Shown here in pieces: positions 17,738-26,223 of a stretch of DNA of 64,000 nt. Within the stretch, counting starts at the first letter, position 1. Every line of letters begins with the position of its first letter. The notes below the pieces were generated by a model. That model worked only from the letters and a program-made list of their open reading frames with translations. It made no database searches and was not told the DNA's origin. The stretch is from Candidatus Trichofilum aggregatum (lineage in GTDB: Bacteria; Chloroflexota; Anaerolineae; Promineifilales; Promineifilaceae): NCBI GenBank assembly GCA_016716885.1, contig JADJUV010000032.1, positions 1 through 64,000 on the forward strand. Direction: 5' to 3'. A program made the translations under genes and the position numbers.

Positions 17738-19816
17738 TTAGGCCAGGGGGCGACGCCGACGGCGTTCCAGGATGAACACCAGGGTGGCAGAACCGAGGAG
17801 TACAAGAAGGGTCGCGGCCGCGTCCGTCTGCAAACCTGCTCCCACCTGGCTGGCTACTGAGCGCAACGTAATAGCTGTCGGTGTACTATAATGGGCAACC
17901 ACATTTGTAACGAACGGTGTATCGTCAGGTACTTCAACAAACGCTATCGGTACACCTTTGATAGTTTCCGTGCTAAAAGGCACGGTATTGCCTTCAATCT
18001 CCACGGATTGAAGCGTTCGGGTTTTGAAAGTGGATGGAACCATCAAGGTGAGGGTCATTCCAGGCGTGGCTGTTACCTCTAAATCAAAGGTCAACGTACC
18101 CGTTCCCGATGTCCAAACAACATTCTCGAATTCACTGGCATAGCGCATTTCCGTAAACGTCAACCAATTATCCGCACTCCAGATCGGTACCCCATTGGCT
18201 TGTGCATAAGCCATTGTCCCTTCGGCCCACTCAAGCCCGTCACCCTGGCTAGAATAGTCTAAATGGAACTGTGTTGTGAGAGAGGCGTAATCTCCGGCCA
18301 AACTGTCAGCGATAAGCTGTTGTGAAACGGCTATGGCTTGTACATACGTTAAATTCATCCAACCTACGCCTGCCCCATTTATCATATGTTCATCAACCAA
18401 TTGTGTGGCTTGTTGATAAGTATCTAAAATTGTGCCATCTTGTTTTACATACTTCATCGGCAAACCACTGCCGTTGATATACCCCATCGGCCAGGTTAAG
18501 TCTGGTTTTTGTAGCCAACCACCATAATGATAAACATCGGTGAACATGTGAACGTTGTAATTAAGCATCGCATGTTCAGCAATATCGGCCCAGCCTAACC
18601 ATTCAACACGATGATTGCGGATGGTGCGGCCGCGTTCTACCGTTCCGTATTGAAAACCCCACCATTCAACGATACAGAAATACCGTGCTATCAAGTTACC
18701 ACACCAGTCTGGTCCCGGATGACCATTCATGTCATGTCCAGCGGCTCGCATCGTTGCCAAATAGTCAACCTGATTGGGAAAACCCGGTATTTCGGTTTGA
18801 GAAATATAAAAACTGATGGTTCCACCGTAACTCTCTACACTGTTTAGTAAGTCTGTATACAGCGCCGTCGCTTGTCCATGACTATCTCCGGTGAGGATCA
18901 ACATCGTTTTCGCTTCTTCAGGAAAATACCATAGTTGGGGCAACGGCATATTAAAGCCAACCAAATGACGCACCAAACGCGCAAAGAACCGTTGTTGTTC
19001 ATCGGCTTGGGGCACAGGAATTCGCTCTCGATCTACCCAGGGATTTCCACCACCAATTGTCTGGTACAGATCAATAGTGCGTAGAACACCGTCACTATCC
19101 GTATCTACATTGGCATTCGCTGGATTGCCCTGGCGGGTATAAATCACGTTGCGAGATAAGTCGTAGGCAAAGGCCACTGCCTGCCCACCGGAGCCAGCCA
19201 CAACGGCTGGATAGGATGTGGGAGTTGTGAGGTTACTATACAACTGAGCCAGGGTAATGGCTCCCCCGGTCAGGCTATATTGATCCGCATCGCCGTGGAT
19301 TTGTAATGTCTGTGTGACCAAGCCTGTGCCGGGTGGGATACTGCCAACGGTCAGGGTCATGGTGTCACTTATTTTCAAGAAGCCATCGGTTAAAGGGGCA
19401 CCGATGCTATTAATGCCAAATAGGTTAGCAATGTCGCTATCGGGGCGCATGGCAATCAGCCGACCTCCGTTATTGACATAATCGGTTAACAAAGTCGCTT
19501 CACCGACCGTTAAAGCCGTTTCCGCCAGGATGACCAGTTCATAGCCGTCTAAAAGAGGGGCGCTCATGGTGCTGATGTCTTCCATGTTATAGGTGTTGAG
19601 ACCCTCGGCGCGCATGATCTCGCCCAGATACTCACCAAAGGGGTTGGCACTGGCGCCGTTGACAATGATGAGGATGGGGGATGTCCCGGCGGCCCCCACG
19701 GGGAGCCAGGTGAATCCAAAAATAGCCAGGCACAACACGACCAGGAGTAGTTGGGCACCAAACAGGTAGGTAAGTGGATTGGAAGTCCAGGAAAAGAATG
19801 GTTTAGTTTTTGTCAT
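17738..19816 (-). CDS. Membrane-anchored extracytoplasmic protein with NodB-like deacetylase domain
   Basis: An N-terminal membrane helix (about 20-42) and a C-terminal one (AATLLVLLGSATLVFILE before RRRRRP) suggest a large outside domain held at both ends. Residues 45-280 resemble a class I glutamine-amidotransferase-like fold (ILIIVNGASANPFGEYLGEI, YVNNGGRLIAM). From about 300, TMLILTGDSHGQATALYTDL and GHDMNGHPGPDW resemble the Asp and His metal motifs of the NodB polysaccharide deacetylase fold. It probably modifies or cleaves a cell-surface polysaccharide together with the glycosidase 70 bases downstream. Activity is inferred, not shown. Confidence 0.65.
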   Translation of the reverse strand: MTKTKPFFSWTSNPLTYLFGAQLLLVVLCLAIFGFTWLPVGAAGTSPILIIVNGASANPFGEYLGEIMRAEGLNTYNMEDISTMSAPLLDGYELVILAETALTVGEATLLTDYVNNGGRLIAMRPDSDIANLFGINSIGAPLTDGFLKISDTMTLTVGSIPPGTGLVTQTLQIHGDADQYSLTGGAITLAQLYSNLTTPTSYPAVVAGSGGQAVAFAYDLSRNVIYTRQGNPANANVDTDSDGVLRTIDLYQTIGGGNPWVDRERIPVPQADEQQRFFARLVRHLVGFNMPLPQLWYFPEEAKTMLILTGDSHGQATALYTDLLNSVESYGGTISFYISQTEIPGFPNQVDYLATMRAAGHDMNGHPGPDWCGNLIARYFCIVEWWGFQYGTVERGRTIRNHRVEWLGWADIAEHAMLNYNVHMFTDVYHYGGWLQKPDLTWPMGYINGSGLPMKYVKQDGTILDTYQQATQLVDEHMINGAGVGWMNLTYVQAIAVSQQLIADSLAGDYASLTTQFHLDYSSQGDGLEWAEGTMAYAQANGVPIWSADNWLTFTEMRYASEFENVVWTSGTGTLTFDLEVTATPGMTLTLMVPSTFKTRTLQSVEIEGNTVPFSTETIKGVPIAFVEVPDDTPFVTNVVAHYSTPTAITLRSVASQVGAGLQTDAAATLLVLLGSATLVFILERRRRRPLA

Positions 19817-20092
19817 AATATGAAATTCGCTTGCATGGGTAATGCATCTGGTTAAACTCTGGTAAACACACCAGAATTAAGCACAGATGGAATGAAGCGG
19901 GTTTTGCCGACAAGAATGCGGTTGGTGGCAAGCCCCCAGAACAGACGTAACCCGGCGATTGGGAAATTATTATAGCCCACTACACTTAAGAAGGAACTTG
20001 CGTCTTTATTGTAATCTGGTTAGGGTGGAGAAGGCTAAGGTTCTTCCTTGGGTCATGGATGTTAACCCTGATGGGGTAAGGAGATTGTTTGT

Positions 20093-21748
20093 ATGAAGCA
20101 GTTTATGCGTTTTGGAAGTGGGTTGGTCATTGTTTTGGTGTTGGGGGTTTTGTTGCTGTGGGGCCTGCGGCCGCAACTGGTTACCAGCCAGTTCGCTCTC
20201 ACACCAGAAACATACATGCCCGTCGTCCTAAGTGCCGTCCAACCGACACCCACTTTTACTCCTACCCACACACCTACCACCACTCCCCCCTTTACGGCTA
20301 CCCCTACGCCCACCATAACCCATACACCAACAGGTTCACTCCCTGCACCAACAGCTACATTCACCCCCACATCTACCCCGACGCACACACCAACCGCAAC
20401 CACAGGCTCACCGGTGAGTGTGCTAGAGCCGTTTGAATCTTCTGAAGCGAATTGGGTTGTTTCACGAGATAGTTCAGGGAGTGGCACGGTCACGCGCTCC
20501 AATACGTTCGCGGCCGCGGGGACTTATTCCGCTCGTCTCAACACCACCAGTGGCGGTAGTGCCAGTGTGCGGGCCAACTTCTCCGCCCCCACCGGAACCT
20601 GGGGCGAACATCCCGGCGTCTGGCATTGGCAATGGTCGCAGGTTTATTTACCCGCCGCCACTGTGGCTCAGTTGGGAGCCAGCGAATACCTTACCATTGC
20701 CGGGTTCTGGTCTAACGGCAACAACAATCGCGGCTGGTATTTACGGGTACGACAAGGCGGCCAAATGTACGCTTACGGTTTTAACCCCAGTGGCAATCCC
20801 GTTGAGTTTCGTCTCTACGGCACATTCCCCACCGACCAATGGGTCAACCTGGAAATGGGTCTGCACAGCCAAAATGGCCCTGGGGTCAAACGAGCCTTTT
20901 CTTTCCTCATTAACGGTAATTTCTACGGTTGGTACCACCAGGGCAACATGAGTGGCGAAACCTTTGACCGGATGGCTATGGGCATTCTTTCTACCAACAG
21001 CACCGATGCCCTGAATGTCTACGTTGACCAGTGGCGTGTCCTCACCATCAACCAGGTTCCTGGTGGCCCAGATAACCGCTCCACCGCCAATGTACAAGAG
21101 CAGGATTATCGCACCCAGTCAGGCATCCAGTGGCAAATAGATTGGTCTACCTGGGAATGGGATTTGCGCCACCATGCTACTCATGGCCTTTATTCAGCGA
21201 ACAACCGCCTGCAAAGCGGCCGCAACCTGGACAAAATGCCCAACCTGAATAGCGGCTGGGGCGAAATTGAAATTGGTTGGCCCAATGGCACACCCTCAGG
21301 TAATCCCAATAGCTATTTTGGCCCCATGATTGGCTTCCGCAAAGATATTGCCCTGGAAGAAAACCTGGAAATAATTCCTGTTGGGCAGGGCAACGGACAG
21401 GTCAATCTGGTATTTGAGGCCTGGGTGAATGGTGGCCCCATCATTCTGGCCCAGTGGCCCATGCCCTTAGCCTCAATCGGTGGTGGCTCCCACATCCCTG
21501 AACCAGGAGATATTATTCGGGTGCGTTGGGAACAGCTAAGCGGGAATCAATTGAACGTCAAAGCCAGTTACTATGATGCCAGTACCGCCACCTGGCACAC
21601 TGATGTGATCAATCACACCGTTAATCTGACCAATATCGGCGGCATCAACTTCACCGATGGCTGGCACACCGCTTCATCTATCACCATTGACAGTAACAGT
21701 TACTCTATTCGCCGTTATAAAGTGGGCACATTAGCCACCTACCCATAA
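20093..21748 (+). CDS. Secreted protein with Thr-Pro linker and concanavalin-like domain
   Basis: MKQFMRFGSGLVIVLVLGVL is a signal peptide or anchor, preceded by AAGGAG. Residues about 45-110 are a TPTPT linker of a kind common in secreted Chloroflexota proteins. The remaining 440 residues hold at least two beta-sandwich-like stretches. One (EPFESSEANWVVSRDSSGSG to the AMGILSTNST region) resembles LamG/polysaccharide-lyase concanavalin folds. I see no certain catalytic motif. It could bind or degrade polysaccharide, in line with the glycosidase and deacetylase-like genes divergently upstream. Confidence 0.6.
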   Translation: MKQFMRFGSGLVIVLVLGVLLLWGLRPQLVTSQFALTPETYMPVVLSAVQPTPTFTPTHTPTTTPPFTATPTPTITHTPTGSLPAPTATFTPTSTPTHTPTATTGSPVSVLEPFESSEANWVVSRDSSGSGTVTRSNTFAAAGTYSARLNTTSGGSASVRANFSAPTGTWGEHPGVWHWQWSQVYLPAATVAQLGASEYLTIAGFWSNGNNNRGWYLRVRQGGQMYAYGFNPSGNPVEFRLYGTFPTDQWVNLEMGLHSQNGPGVKRAFSFLINGNFYGWYHQGNMSGETFDRMAMGILSTNSTDALNVYVDQWRVLTINQVPGGPDNRSTANVQEQDYRTQSGIQWQIDWSTWEWDLRHHATHGLYSANNRLQSGRNLDKMPNLNSGWGEIEIGWPNGTPSGNPNSYFGPMIGFRKDIALEENLEIIPVGQGNGQVNLVFEAWVNGGPIILAQWPMPLASIGGGSHIPEPGDIIRVRWEQLSGNQLNVKASYYDASTATWHTDVINHTVNLTNIGGINFTDGWHTASSITIDSNSYSIRRYKVGTLATYP

Positions 21749-21784
21749 AATAGGGATGGATGGGGTAAACAGGGATCTGGACAT

Positions 21785-21847
21785 CGGCGTTTTTTGTTCC
21801 ATCCTCTGGAGACTAAGAGATTGAGAGACTGAGAGATTAAAAGATTC
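21785..21847 (+). repeat. Short-unit repeat (GAGACTGAGAGATTAA type), copy 1
   Basis: CATCGGCGTTTTTTGTTCC, CTCTGGAGACTAAGAGATTG and AGAGACTGAGAGATTAA. A near copy in the opposite orientation lies at 58025-58095, so this is an interspersed element of about 70 bp. Confidence 0.7.
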
Positions 21848-21858
21848 CCAGAAGGCAG

Positions 21859-21910
21859 GTGGAGACTTTCATTGGAGAGACTCGACTGGCTAAAGCCTCG
21901 ACTCCTTCTT
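21859..21910 (+). repeat. GTGGAGACTTT element, copy 1
   Basis: GTGGAGACTTTCATTGGAGA, GACTCGACTGGCTAAAGCC and TCGACTCCTTC. Two more copies stand in tandem at 26069-26198. Confidence 0.7.
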
Positions 21911-21972
21911 CACCCCGTCCGATCCGGTAGAACCTATTTTCAGGGCGGTCTGTTCATTATCTTGGAGTGCCT

Positions 21973-22686
21973 ATGTTATATCCGGCTGATTTTTTTGATC
22001 TGAGTGATCCTCTGGTGGCGGAGTTGTTTGCGGATTGTCACTATGTGTGGGACATCATACCCCGACTGGAAGAGCACATGACCCGGCTAGTGGGGCCTGG
22101 TCGCATGGTTCGCGGTAAGGTCATGGAAGGGGCATTTGTGGGTTCGCGGCTCATATTTATCGGCGAAGGCGCACGTATTGAGCCGGGCGCGTTTGTGCAA
22201 GGGCCAGCTTATATTGGGCCAGGGGCTATTGTCAAACATGGGGCATTTGTGCGGGAAAATGTGATTATGCTTCCCGGTAGCATCTTGGGTCATGCCAGCG
22301 AAGCCAAGAATGCCCTTTTTCTGCCCAACGCCCACGCGCCTCATTTTGCTTATGTGGGGGATAGCGTCCTGGGGCATGATGTCAATTTGGGGGCCGGAAC
22401 GAAGCTCAGCAACCTGGGCATGATGAGCCAAAAGGACCCGGAGACGGGTAAACGTCCCACCATAAAAATTAGGGCTAATGGGTCAGTTTATGACACAGGT
22501 CTGACGAAGCTGGGGGCGATTTTGGGCGATGGGGCGCAAACGGGCTGTAACTCGGTGCTGAATCCGGGTTGCCTGGTGGGGAAACGGACGCTGGTGTATG
22601 CCAATGTGGCCTTGCGGAAGGGGTATTACCCGCCTGACTCGATTGTGAAGTTGCGGCAGGAGACAGAAATCACCAGTCGTTACTAA
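21973..22686 (+). CDS. Left-handed beta-helix (hexapeptide) protein, GlmU-like sugar-nucleotide acyltransferase fold
   Basis: The protein has 237 residues. From about 55 on it shows hexapeptide turns: GAFVGSRLIFIGEGARIEPG, YIGPGAIVKHGAFV, NLGAGTKLSNLGMMS, LGDGAQTGCNSVLNPGCLVG. N-L-G-A-G-T near the CoA region and the long loop resemble the C-terminal acetyltransferase half of GlmU and archaeal relatives. There is no uridylyltransferase domain. The first 50 residues (FDLSDPLVAELFADCHYVWD) resemble the short lead found in bacterial UDP-GlcNAc acyltransferase-like orphans. The Met at 21973 is preferred to GTG 21967 because of GGAG spacing. Confidence 0.75.
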   Translation: MLYPADFFDLSDPLVAELFADCHYVWDIIPRLEEHMTRLVGPGRMVRGKVMEGAFVGSRLIFIGEGARIEPGAFVQGPAYIGPGAIVKHGAFVRENVIMLPGSILGHASEAKNALFLPNAHAPHFAYVGDSVLGHDVNLGAGTKLSNLGMMSQKDPETGKRPTIKIRANGSVYDTGLTKLGAILGDGAQTGCNSVLNPGCLVGKRTLVYANVALRKGYYPPDSIVKLRQETEITSRY

Positions 22687-22692
22687 CCCTCT

Positions 22693-22802
22693 TCTGTTCG
22701 TAGTAACGGCTTTAGCCGGGTTGGCCCGCTAATGCGGTCACTACAAACGAGGGAGCGGTCACTACAAACGAGGGAGCGGGCACTACAAACTGGGGAGCGG
22801 GT
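22693..22802. repeat. Intergenic palindromic element with threefold tandem tail
   Basis: GTTCGTAGTAACGGCTTTAG and CCCGCTAATGCGGTCACTAC, then ACAAACGAGGGAGCGGTCACT repeated with small changes three times up to 22795. It is a member of the TAAAGCGGTCACTAC family in which the right end has been duplicated. Confidence 0.7.
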
Positions 22803-22809
22803 GGGGTCG

Positions 22810-23964
22810 TTACCGGGAGCCTCTGCGGCCGCTACGTCTTAGCTCTGTGGACGAAATATCTACCCGGAAATGGTCGGCCGGGATGTAGGCGAACAAGTCG
22901 GCAAAGGCCAGAGGTACGGGCAAGTGGCTGGCATCTTGGAACCGGCCTTCATTGTTCCGTCGCCCAGCCACCAAAAAACGACAGCCCTGGAGACGAATGG
23001 TTTCCAGGGCTGTTGTCATTTCGGCTACGCTGTTGTGGTAGTAGCGGGGTTGCAAAATGCGTTCGGCGGTGTCATAACCGACCACAAACGTGGCTCCAGG
23101 GAAGCATTGGGCTTTTTCCAGGAAGGTGGGGGCGTTGCTGGCGATAATCGGCCAGCGTCCAGCAAATTGGGCCAGCCGATCCAGCACCATGGTGGGTTCC
23201 AGGGGCGGCTTGTCTACGTTTTGGGCCGACAGTTCAAAAGCGACGGGACGGTTTAGCACGCCGCTGGCGACACGGGCCAATCCCAGATGGCCGTCGTGCA
23301 GGGGGTAGAAGGAGCCGGGCAAGATGAGCAAGGGGGTGGGGCCATTTTCTTGCACCTGACCTTCGTCGGTGAGGGCGAAGTAGTGAATTTCATGTTGGTG
23401 CAGTTTCGCGGCCGCGATGGTTAAGTCCCGCTCCTCTATCTCCAGGTTATCCCCCTTGACAAAAGGCACATCCAACTGCACATCCAGGCCAAAGGCGTGA
23501 GCCAGGGCATTCAGCATCACCCGGCTGACTATATCCTCTTCCCCAGCCCGATCCCGCGCCCCTTTACACAAAATGAGATTGTAAGCCCGCACCCGCTCCG
23601 TTTGCCAGGTGGCGATGTGGGCACGGTGCTGTCCCCGTTTGGGGCGGTCGGTGATGATGGTGGCGGTGCAGGAGAGACCCATGACCCGTTCGTCGGGTTG
23701 GCCTAACCAGCGGGCACGCGTGAAAGCCCGTCCGGCCATGAGGCGAGCCACCTCGGGGGAGACATATTGGCGGGGAATCTGGCCCAGAAATTCGTTGGAC
23801 GCGGCCGCGTCATACGGCACGAGCGCTTCGATAAGGGTACGGCTGGCCCCGGCGACACCCAAAAGCCAGGAGAGGGCCTGTGCTCCGGCTCCGGCAGTCA
23901 CCATAACCAGCCGGGTCGGATAATCGTGAATTGTTTTGACAAAAGAGATAGCGGCTTCATCCAT
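22810..23964 (-). CDS. PncC-like amidohydrolase fused to a NadD-type nucleotidyltransferase
   Basis: Residues 1-165 resemble the CinA C-terminal/PncC domain: LVMVTAGAGAQALSWLLG, GASRTLIEALVPYDAAA, VMGLSCTATIITDRPKRG. PncC deamidates NMN to nicotinate mononucleotide. Residues from about 215 form a nucleotidyltransferase: LLILPGSFYPLHDGHLGLA is the H-x-G-H adenylyltransferase motif, and DISSTELRRSGRR is the ISSTxLR end motif. A single chain could therefore make NaMN from NMN and adenylate it to NaAD. Both activities are inferred from motifs. The stop of the MBL-fold gene lies just 24 bases upstream. The ATG at 23964 is preferred to an earlier TTG. Confidence 0.75.
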   Translation of the reverse strand: MDEAAISFVKTIHDYPTRLVMVTAGAGAQALSWLLGVAGASRTLIEALVPYDAAASNEFLGQIPRQYVSPEVARLMAGRAFTRARWLGQPDERVMGLSCTATIITDRPKRGQHRAHIATWQTERVRAYNLILCKGARDRAGEEDIVSRVMLNALAHAFGLDVQLDVPFVKGDNLEIEERDLTIAAAKLHQHEIHYFALTDEGQVQENGPTPLLILPGSFYPLHDGHLGLARVASGVLNRPVAFELSAQNVDKPPLEPTMVLDRLAQFAGRWPIIASNAPTFLEKAQCFPGATFVVGYDTAERILQPRYYHNSVAEMTTALETIRLQGCRFLVAGRRNNEGRFQDASHLPVPLAFADLFAYIPADHFRVDISSTELRRSGRRGSR

Positions 23965-23988
23965 GAGCAAAATTTTAGCACCAGCCCC

Positions 23989-24831
23989 TTACAAACCAAA
24001 CTTTTGCCCGGTGGTGGCCAGCGTAACGTGCGCGGCCGCGATCACCTCTCGCGCCGCACTGCCTTCATCCAACAGGGGGTTGGTGTGGTTGAGATGGGTC
24101 AGGACGATTTGTTTCTCTATCCCGGCAACAAATTCTAGCGTTTCCGTGACCAGGGGATGGGCGACGGGTGGCCGACCGCCCAGTTCGTCCAGGCTGAAAA
24201 ATGAGGCATCGAGCAAGGCCACATCGGCCTGGGACACTGTTTCTCGGGCCAACGGCCAATCTGACCAGCGATCAATGTCGGGCAGGTAGAGCAATGACCG
24301 CTCTGGGCCACGGATGAGAAAAGCGAGTGTGCCGGTTTGGGCTTCATCCCGGTGGGGAACGAGGATGGGGGTGAGGGTGAGGCCGGGGGCGAGGGGGACG
24401 GGGCGAGGGGGCGAGAGGGGGACGGGGTGACAAGAGGTGAGGAGCGGGGTAAGGAGTTGTTCATTCCAGAGCAGGTCGAGCATGGCTTGGGTGCCATAGA
24501 TGGGTACGTCCTGGATGAACATGCCTTCCGGGCCAAGTTGGTTGAGGCCACCGACGTGTCCCATGTGGGCGTGGGTGAGGAAGATGCCATCCGGCGGCCG
24601 CAACCGTTCCGGCCTTTGCGGGTGTGGGCCGAGCCAATCAGCCAGCAGGTTCAATTGGTAGCGTACATCGGGCGTCACATCCACCAGCCACACCTTTGCC
24701 GGGGAAGGTCGAGTATCTACGATGGCGATGGCGGCGGCGTATTGGGCGAGTGAAGGGTTGCGGTACGCGGCCGCGCACCGCACACACCGGCAGCCCACAT
24801 GGGGCAGCCCGGCATCCTGCATAATGCCCAA
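23989..24831 (-). CDS. PqqB-like metallo-beta-lactamase fold hydrolase
   Basis: VLGIMQDAGLPHVGCRCVRC matches the beginning of PqqB-type proteins. GIFLTHAHMGHVGGL is the first metal motif (HxHxGH, with Gly where many have Asp-His), and IVLTHLNHTNPLLDE gives the later His. PqqB acts in pyrroloquinoline quinone synthesis, but no pqqA, C, D or E is here, so this is probably one of the many PqqB-like hydrolases of unknown substrate. The frame opens with TTG at 24831; ATG at 24822 is the alternative. The true N-terminus may lie upstream in another frame, where a GCGTGTTGCGTG repeat abuts the gene. Confidence 0.75.
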   Translation of the reverse strand: MGIMQDAGLPHVGCRCVRCAAAYRNPSLAQYAAAIAIVDTRPSPAKVWLVDVTPDVRYQLNLLADWLGPHPQRPERLRPPDGIFLTHAHMGHVGGLNQLGPEGMFIQDVPIYGTQAMLDLLWNEQLLTPLLTSCHPVPLSPPRPVPLAPGLTLTPILVPHRDEAQTGTLAFLIRGPERSLLYLPDIDRWSDWPLARETVSQADVALLDASFFSLDELGGRPPVAHPLVTETLEFVAGIEKQIVLTHLNHTNPLLDEGSAAREVIAAAHVTLATTGQKFGL

Positions 24832-24871
24832 AACCTGGACGAAGACAGCGGGTTGAGGTGGGAGTGAAAGA

Positions 24872-24902
24872 CATGGTTGCGTGTTCCGTGTTGCGTGTTA
24901 TA
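24872..24902. repeat. TTGCGTGTT words (single arm)
   Basis: TTGCGTGTTCCGTGTTGCGT. The same words occur at 27632-27660, 28577-28628 and 29857-29926. Confidence 0.5.
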
Positions 24903-25007
24903 ACCCAAAAGCAAAGGTTTACATGCCTGGGATTGCCAGATAATATTACAGACAAAAGGTAACGTGACAATCACCCTCTAAACCATTCATCACAATCAGA
25001 GCTAAAT

Positions 25008-25517
25008 ATGCCATCCTCAACCTCGGAAAAAGCTGATATTTTGAGAGAGATTAGTCAGGTCTTGCTCAAAGACGATTTGGCAAAAGACCTTGCTCGTGTG
25101 AACTACCCTTTCCAATTTCAGAAGAAAAAATCTCGACAAATCACATTGCTTCAATCCCTCAAACTCTTTTTGCGCGATGGTTTTATTGATCGTTATTCTG
25201 GTCATAAACTTATTTTCCCTGGCTTATTACGACTGTTATCAAAAAGTATGCCTGAAGAATTTCCGTATCACCGAAATTGGAAAATGAACGAATGCCATAT
25301 CGCTTATTACGAACTATGCCCTACGGTTGACCATGTAATACCCATTACGCGGTGGTGAAGATGTTGAAACTGGGTAACACACTGCTCAAGAAATTCAGCT
25401 AAAGCATATTGGACATTAGAGGAACTCGGCTGGCAACTTGTTCCACCTGGCAATTTGAGTGATTGGGATGGCTTGATGCAGTTGTATATTGAACTGGTTG
25501 AATCTCAACCAATATGA
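25008..25517 (+). pseudogene. HNH endonuclease-like protein, frameshifted
   Basis: The first frame reads to CPTVDHVIPITRW and stops. The DHVIPITR segment is the ββα-metal start of an HNH nuclease, normally followed by a Gly-Gly and an N-W-V-T-T segment. Here NWVTHCSRNSAKAYWTLEELGWQLVPPG follows in another frame (split as NWVTHCSRNSAKAYW and TLEELGWQLVPPG) and ends at the TGA at 25515-25517. Indels near 25345-25380 would join them to about 170 residues. The bases are AT-richer than the neighbours, which suggests a recent arrival. The start of the DinB gene overlaps the stop (ATGA). Confidence 0.6.
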
Positions 25518-26071
25518 CAATACTTTGGTGCTTTTTATCGATTCTCAAAGAGTTTTCAGAAATTGGCAGTTGGGGTCCCCAAAAGGATTTGGCGGGTGGG
25601 GTGGAGGTGATTCGGGCGTTGGTGGCGGGGGTGACGGCTGAGGAAGCGCGGCCGCGGCCTGCCCCGGAAGCGTGGTCTATTCTGGAAGTCATCTGCCATC
25701 TTGGCGACGTGGAACGTGAGGATTTTCGGCAACGGCTGAACATCATCCTGAATCGGTCTGACGAAAAGTTTCCCGTCATTGATCCGGAAAGCTGGATCAT
25801 AGGACGCCAATACAATGAGCGCGATCTGACCGAGATGGTGGACAAGTTTGTCGCAGAACGGGCGCAATCGCTGGCCTGGCTCAAGGGGTTATCAGAGCCA
25901 GACTGGGAAACGGAATATGCCGATGAGTATGGGACGATGAAAGCAGGCGAGCTGTTGGCGGCCTGGGTAGCCCATGACAACTTACACATGCGGCAACTGG
26001 TGGAACTGCGCCGTGCCCGACTGGTGAACTTGACGGCTCCGTATGATGTGAGCTACGCCGGGGAGTGGTGA
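25514..26071 (+). CDS. DinB superfamily protein
   Basis: A four-helix-bundle protein of 185 residues. RPAPEAWSILEVICHLGDVE gives the first metal His. AAWVAHDNLHMRQLVELRR gives the two C-terminal His of the DinB/YfiT triad. Members are metal-dependent thiol transferases (bacillithiol, mycothiol or glutathione linked) or unknown. The first ATG overlaps the stop of the broken HNH gene. The first 25 residues do not look like family sequence, so the true start may be internal, or a former start region was replaced when the HNH gene joined. Confidence 0.8.
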   Translation: MTILWCFLSILKEFSEIGSWGPQKDLAGGVEVIRALVAGVTAEEARPRPAPEAWSILEVICHLGDVEREDFRQRLNIILNRSDEKFPVIDPESWIIGRQYNERDLTEMVDKFVAERAQSLAWLKGLSEPDWETEYADEYGTMKAGELLAAWVAHDNLHMRQLVELRRARLVNLTAPYDVSYAGEW

Positions 26072-26198
26072 ATCAGGCGTGGAGACTTTGTCGGAAAGCC
26101 TCGACCGGCTAAAGCCTCGATTCCTTAGGACTCGACGGGGTGAATCAGGAGTGGAGACTTTAGTTGGAAAGCCTCGACCGGCTAAAGCCTCGACTCCT
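26069..26198 (+). repeat. GTGGAGACTTT element, tandem copies 2 and 3
   Basis: Two units of about 60 bp: GTGAATCAGGCGTGGAGACT, then GGAAAGCCTCGACCGGCTAA and GCCTCGATTCC; and GTGAATCAGGAGTGGAGACT, then the same middle and CGACTCCTCC. Both are directly repeated, and copy 1 lies at 21859. Confidence 0.8.
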
Positions 26199-26223
26199 CC
26201 GATAAACCCGGCAGAGCCATAAA

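Noticed and set aside
23989..24831. Pyrroloquinoline quinone biosynthesis locus
   Set aside because: Only a PqqB-like hydrolase is present; pqqA, pqqC, pqqD and pqqE are absent from the window.
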